From CAZNXJ01 sp964577115 (GTDB lineage: Bacteria; Planctomycetota; Planctomycetia; Pirellulales; Pirellulaceae), in the NCBI GenBank assembly GCA_964577115.1, contig CAZNXJ010000002.1, positions 248,001 to 312,000 on the forward strand: a stretch of 64,000 nt of DNA. The letters run 5' to 3'. The notes beneath the pieces are model-generated. The model was not told where the DNA came from. It saw only the letters and a list, made by a program, of their open reading frames with translations, and did no database searches. Every line of letters starts with the position of its first letter. The first letter of the stretch is position 1. This document shows, piece after piece, positions 60,008-64,000 of this stretch. A program made the translations under genes and the position numbers.

Positions 60008-62155
60008 TCATTCGGCCCGGTCGAGATACTCGCGCGCCGCGCGGTGCCACGGAAGAAACGTCCAACTCGCGGCCGTCGCCCGCGAAATGCAGGCGGGATT
60101 GTCGATCTGATAGAACGCGTCGAGCGTGGCGTGGACCAGTGCGGGGGGAGCGGTCGGGTGCGTGACGAGAAACGCCGGGGTACGGACGGTCTCCCATCCC
60201 TCAGGCTCGCGAATCGCCTCGGGATAGACCGATTGCGAGAAATGGCAGCGCTCGAGCGTCGGGTCGTCCCAGTCGTCCATGGATGGAAGCGAAACGAGCC
60301 GGAACCGGCCGGTTGCGAGGGCCTGAGTGACCGGTTCGCTGTGCAGCACGAGCGTCACGATCGCGGCGTCCGCCGCTTCGTCGGCCAAAAACTGGGACCA
60401 GGTGTAGTCGCGTACCGGGCTGTCCGTCGGCAACTCGAAATGCTTTGCCAACGCTTCCGCCGTTAAACGCATGCCCGAGCCGGGTTCGCCGAGGCAGATC
60501 CAGCGGCCACGCAGATCTTCGAGCTTCTCGATGGGGCGGTCGGCGCGAACGACGACGTGGACGACTTCATAGAACACCGGAGCAATCACGGTGACCTCGT
60601 CACCGTGCATCGCTCCGGCCTGGAGGAGCCCGAGATGGTATTTGCGGGACGTTACGAGCTCGCTGTTTTCGATCGATCCCGAGGTGTGGCCAACAAGCAC
60701 CTCGCGGCCAGTGGATTGGTACAGCGACTCGGCAAGTTCCTTTGCGAACCGATCGTACATGCCGCCTTCACGGCCGGCGGCAATCCGGATGCGCGCGGGA
60801 AGTCGGTTCGGCGGACCCGCGGGTGAACGCATCCAGAGCCCCAAGGCTACGACGGCGCAAATCGCGGTGAGCACCAAGGCGGCTTGCGCGCGACGCTGGC
60901 CCACGGTTGGCAGGGCAGGGTGCCGGCCCACTAAGGCCGCCACGATGGGGATGCCCAACGTCCAGTAAACCAAGCGACGCACGCGTCCGATCGGCCGCGC
61001 CTGGATCGGCTCGCCGCGGAGGTAGCGGGCCAGGTCGTCGGCCAACTCTTCGGCCGTTGCGTACCGCTTCGCCGGATCCTTCTCCAAACATTTGAGGCAG
61101 ATCGTTTCCAAATCCACGTCGGCCGAAGGATTCAGCTCGCGCGGCCGACGCGGCTCGTTGTGCACCACCGCGTAGATCGTGTCGAGCGCCGTTGATGCGC
61201 GAAACGGCGGTTGGCCTGTGAGCAGTACGTAGAGGATCGCGCCGAGTGAATACACATCGCTGGCGGGGCCGAGCTGATCCCATTGGCCTGTGGCCTGCTC
61301 GGGCGGCATGTAGCTCGGCGTCCCGATTGCGATGCCTGTACTGGTGAGCTCGAAATCGGCTTCCAGGTGCTTGGCGAGCCCGAAATCCGTGACGCAGGGC
61401 CGGTCGCCGACGTCGATCAGGATGTTGGCCGGCTTCAAGTCACGGTGGAGAATGCCTTGGCGATGAGCGACGTCGACCGCGCGGGCGACGGTTTCGAGAT
61501 ACCGGGCCGCGCGGCGCGGCTCCATCGGTCCGTTCGCGCAGAGATCGGCGAGGTTCGGGCCTTCGATCAGGTCCATCGAAAAGAAGTGACGCCCGTCGAT
61601 TTCGCCGACCTGATAGATCGTGACGATATTTGGATGGTCGACTTTTCCAGCCGCCTGCGCCTCGGCGTAAAACCGCTGGATGTCCTCGCGGCTCGCAAAG
61701 CGGCCCGCCAGGATCATCTTGACGGCGCAGATGCGATTGAGGCTGATTTGCCGGGCCTTGAAGACGACGCCCATGCCCCCGCGGCCGATGACTTCCAGCA
61801 GCTCGTAGTCCCCAAATCGCTCGCCCGAATGCGGTTCCGCGAGCCACGCCGTACCGCCGCTCGCCGTCCGTTCGCTCGGATGATGCACGAGCGTTATTTG
61901 ATCCGCCGGATTGGCCTGCATTTCCGCTGCCGCGGCGAGGGGCGGGCCGGCCATCGAGTCGATTAGGTCGGCCGTGTCGAGCAGCTGAGCCATCTCCTCA
62001 CGCAGCGCCTCGGGACACTCGGCCAGGAACGCCTCGCGGTCCAGCGTTTCGCCGGCGTCCTTCCGCAGCAAGTACTCGGCCATCCAATGGTCAAGCTCGC
62101 TGCGCTTCGCGTTGCGGCCGGCCAACGGATCGAGTTGTTCGCGTCCAACGAGCAT
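60008..62155 (-). CDS. Ser/Thr kinase fused to an extracytoplasmic TAXI-type solute-binding domain
   Basis: A 715-aa transmembrane kinase. An N-terminal helical region (about 18-70) precedes the Hanks-type kinase domain at 117-385: IGRGGMGVVFKA, AVK with Lys146, HRDLKPAN with Asp239, DFG at 257-259, and an activation-loop GTPSYMPPEQA. After a linker comes a TM helix at about 425-442. The C-terminal part, about 455-690, looks like a TAXI/NMT1-type periplasmic binding protein: RIRIAAGREGGMYDRFAKELAESL, VGHTSGSIENSELV, LGLLQAGAM, VVVRADRPIEKLEDLRG, LGEPGSGMRLTAEALA. So ligand binding outside could drive kinase activity inside. It follows an ECF sigma gene on the same strand. Start at ATG 62155, weak site. 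Confidence 0.92.
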   Translation of the reverse strand: MLVGREQLDPLAGRNAKRSELDHWMAEYLLRKDAGETLDREAFLAECPEALREEMAQLLDTADLIDSMAGPPLAAAAEMQANPADQITLVHHPSERTASGGTAWLAEPHSGERFGDYELLEVIGRGGMGVVFKARQISLNRICAVKMILAGRFASREDIQRFYAEAQAAGKVDHPNIVTIYQVGEIDGRHFFSMDLIEGPNLADLCANGPMEPRRAARYLETVARAVDVAHRQGILHRDLKPANILIDVGDRPCVTDFGLAKHLEADFELTSTGIAIGTPSYMPPEQATGQWDQLGPASDVYSLGAILYVLLTGQPPFRASTALDTIYAVVHNEPRRPRELNPSADVDLETICLKCLEKDPAKRYATAEELADDLARYLRGEPIQARPIGRVRRLVYWTLGIPIVAALVGRHPALPTVGQRRAQAALVLTAICAVVALGLWMRSPAGPPNRLPARIRIAAGREGGMYDRFAKELAESLYQSTGREVLVGHTSGSIENSELVTSRKYHLGLLQAGAMHGDEVTVIAPVFYEVVHVVVRADRPIEKLEDLRGRWICLGEPGSGMRLTAEALAKHFELPTDSPVRDYTWSQFLADEAADAAIVTLVLHSEPVTQALATGRFRLVSLPSMDDWDDPTLERCHFSQSVYPEAIREPEGWETVRTPAFLVTHPTAPPALVHATLDAFYQIDNPACISRATAASWTFLPWHRAAREYLDRAE

Positions 62156-62368
62156 GGAGGTAACCGAGAGCGATCAGGACGAGAGGAGTGGAACGGAGCT
62201 GTTCGAGCGAAGGGGCCTTTCACGTTATCGCGAGCCGCCGGAGGCCTTGGAGGTTCGGGCCGCTCGCCGACGGCCGCGTGCTACCGCGCGCAGGCCGCCC
62301 CCTTAATCTAGGTTGCGCCATGCCGGCTATTCGCCGGGCCGCTCCTCTTTCTTGGCTCAAACCGGCAA

Positions 62369-62989
62369 CTAATCGGGCGCGCTCGAGTCTTCGTGAAATA
62401 TTTCACGAAGACGCTGGAGGCCCCGTTTGATCAGCCCGGCGACGGCCAGTTCCGATCGTTTCATTTCTCCGGCAATTTCCCGCAGGGTATGGCCTTCGAG
62501 GTGCCGCAGGCGCACGGCTTCCTGCTGGTCGGGTGGGAGCTGGCCGATGGCCTGCGCCAACCGAATAGCCGCTTCGCCCCGCATCGCCCGCTGGCTGGGG
62601 CTTGACCAATCGGCGGCGAGGTAGTTGGCCAGCGCCTGTCGATCGGGCCCGGTTTCATCGAGCGACCGTTCTTTGTTGGCGGACCGTTTCTTGGCGATGA
62701 CGTGCCGTTGGATGGTCTGGTAGACGTTATTTTGAAGAATCTTTCCGAGCCACGCGACGAGTTCGTCTTCGGACGAGCCGCGGAATCCTCGCAGGTCGCG
62801 CTGGGCTTCGAGCAGCGTTTGCTGCACGAGGTCGGAGGCATCGACACGCGCGCGCAGCCGGCCGACGAGCCGGCGTTTGGCCAGCAGGTACAAGTAATCG
62901 CGGTACTCGTGGAGCAAACGCCCCATGGCTTCCGCGTCACCGGCCTGAGCGCGTCGCAGGAGGGATTCGTCGAACACAGCGCGTGACAC
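62369..62989 (-). CDS. ECF-type RNA polymerase sigma factor
   Basis: A 206-aa extracytoplasmic-function sigma factor. Region 2 at about 8-95 (LHEYRDYLYLLAKRRL, DASDLVQQTLLEAQRDLRGFRG with DLVQ-type core, LVAWLGKILQNNVYQTIQRH), a variable linker with KKRSANKERSLDE, and region 4 at about 140-195 (LPPDQQEAVRLRHLEGHTLREIAGEMKRSELAVAGLIKRGLQRL). Start is GTG 62989. No anti-sigma gene is adjacent; instead a Ser/Thr kinase gene follows 213 bp downstream, the arrangement common in planctomycetes. I infer that kinase signalling controls this factor. The 3' end contains a perfect 26-bp palindrome. Confidence 0.92.
   Translation of the reverse strand: MSRAVFDESLLRRAQAGDAEAMGRLLHEYRDYLYLLAKRRLVGRLRARVDASDLVQQTLLEAQRDLRGFRGSSEDELVAWLGKILQNNVYQTIQRHVIAKKRSANKERSLDETGPDRQALANYLAADWSSPSQRAMRGEAAIRLAQAIGQLPPDQQEAVRLRHLEGHTLREIAGEMKRSELAVAGLIKRGLQRLREIFHEDSSAPD
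62387..62412. repeat. 26-bp perfect palindrome inside the sigma gene 3' end
   Basis: Arms GTCTTCGTGAAAT and ATTTCACGAAGAC are perfect with no spacer, covering codons for EIFHED-type residues near the C-terminus of the sigma factor, 19-43 bp before its stop. The absence of a loop favours a protein-binding or cruciform site over an RNA hairpin; a chance event is possible but unlikely at this length. Confidence 0.7.
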
Positions 62990-63178
62990 TATTAATTAAA
63001 ATGAACCTGGAAATTAGCCACCCTATCGCCGCTCGCCCGGGCCTTCATAAGCCCCCAGAGCGTCCGCTGCCCGGCACTCCCGGCACCATGCCGCACTAGC
63101 CGCCTCGGGGCTGGAAAGGCTACATTGGCGGACCGACGGAGCTAAAAAACGCGGCATCAAGGGATGTTGGGAGTTCGA

Positions 63179-64000
63179 TGAGCAGCAATACGCCGACACA
63201 GAAGAAGATGTCCGATATCGTCTCGCTATGCAAACGGCGAGGCTTTTTGTTTCAATCGAGCGAAATCTATGGGGGCCTGAATGGCTTCTGGGATTACGGG
63301 CCGCTGGGCGTCGAGCTGAAGCGGAACGTCAAGAATAGCTGGTGGAGCGACATGGTAACCAGTCACAACGAACTGGTCACGCCTCCCGGCGCACCGTCGT
63401 CCTACGAAATGACGGGGCTCGACGCAACCATCATTATGCACCCGCAGATCTGGAAGTGCTCGGGGCATTACGACCTATTCCACGACTTTATGGTCGACTG
63501 CCGCGAGTCGAAACGGCGCTACCGCTTCGACCAGGTGCGCGGCCGCTGGGCCGAGTGTAATGGCGAAAAGATCTTTGTCGCGACGATGGCGGAAGCGGGC
63601 GACGAGGACGAGGATACGCAGCGGCGGGCGATGAAGTATTTCAAGCTGCGGCCGAAGGAAGCCGACAAAATCACGTTCGCCCGCGAATACCTCACCCTCC
63701 CGCAGCTCGACGACCTCACACGCGTGCTCGGTCCTGACGCGAAGACGCTCGGCACCCTGACGGAACCGCGCGAATTCAACTTAATGTTCAAGACCTACGT
63801 CGGAGCGCTCACGGGCGAGGAGAACGCCGCGTACTTGCGCCCCGAAACGGCGCAGGGCATCTTCGTTAACTTCAAGAATGTGCTCGATAGCACGCGCGTT
63901 CGGATTCCGTTTGGCATTGCGCAGGTCGGCAAGAGCTTTCGGAACGAGATCACGCCGCGCCACTTCACGTTCCGATCGCGCGAATTCGAACAGATGGAGA
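63179..64000 (+). CDS. glyS: Glycyl-tRNA synthetase, class II, 3' end outside window
   Basis: Charges tRNA-Gly. The 274 visible residues of the single-chain (homodimeric alpha2) type are open to the edge: KMSDIVSLCKRRGFLFQSSEIYGGLNGFWDYGPLGVELKRNVK (first 50 residues), HPQIWKCSGHYDLFHDFMVDCR, and motif 2 RPETAQGIFVNFKN with PFGIAQVGKSFRNEITPR. Start at ATG 63179 with GGGAG four bases upstream. It is divergent from the ECF sigma gene, with a 189-bp gap. The alpha2 type, rather than alpha2beta2, is consistent with the length of the N-terminal signature. Confidence 0.96.

Noticed and set aside
62990..63178. AT-rich TTAATTAATA just before the sigma factor GTG as a -10 element
   Set aside because: It would give a nearly leaderless transcript and no -35 partner could be placed.

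Overview
The window is GC-rich bacterial DNA whose gene content points to a planctomycete, probably of the Pirellulales type. The evidence is two very different Ser/Thr kinases (one with WD40 and leucine-rich repeats), an ECF sigma gene directly upstream of a kinase, futalosine-route menaquinone genes, YqiJ/flotillin/giant-ATPase genes, and several lineage-typical proteins of unknown function. No rRNA, tRNA, CRISPR array, insertion sequence or prophage was recognised. The first gene (E1-like) and the last (glycyl-tRNA synthetase) run off the window.

Layout. 1-2850 (minus): a ubiquitin-like conjugation operon, transcribed Ubl, E2, JAMM/JAB protease, E1-like ThiF, with catalytic motifs intact. 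3135-8951: a transglutaminase-like lipoprotein, two unknown proteins, a histidine kinase, a 66-aa protein and nadD. 9172-22129 (plus): a 13-kb fermentative redox cluster: hoxEFUYH and hoxW (bidirectional NiFe hydrogenase), nifJ (pyruvate oxidoreductase), a dihydroorotate-dehydrogenase-like flavoprotein and a fused ADP-forming acyl-CoA synthetase/GNAT. 22301-29348: priA, a membrane histidine kinase with a CxxCH motif in its sensor, rnhA and recG. 29657-33189 (minus): ubiE, ubiX, ubiA, mqnE for menaquinone. 33380-36288: comB and an FHA-GAF-sigma54 activator.

36490-42432: a 1980-aa DUF4011-type SF1 helicase with a nuclease domain and DUF3320, a candidate defence effector. 42765-49547: a 2260-aa zinc ribbon-kinase-TM-WD40-LRR-WD40 protein. 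49569-59439 (minus): YqiJ-like protein, YqiK-like flotillin, a 1757-aa AAA ATPase and a two-TM potassium channel, punctuated by two strong hairpins. 60008-62989 (minus): an ECF sigma factor followed by a Ser/Thr kinase whose C-terminus is an extracytoplasmic TAXI-type solute-binding domain. 63179 onward: glycyl-tRNA synthetase.

How they may work together (inference). The hydrogenase, PFOR and ADP-forming ligase together would let the cell oxidise pyruvate, make ATP by substrate-level phosphorylation and discharge electrons as H2 when oxygen is scarce, while the menaquinone genes serve respiration. The kinases, the FHA activator and the ECF factor look like parts of a phospho-signalling network. 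The Ubl operon and the helicase-nuclease are the most plausible conflict or protein-modification systems here.
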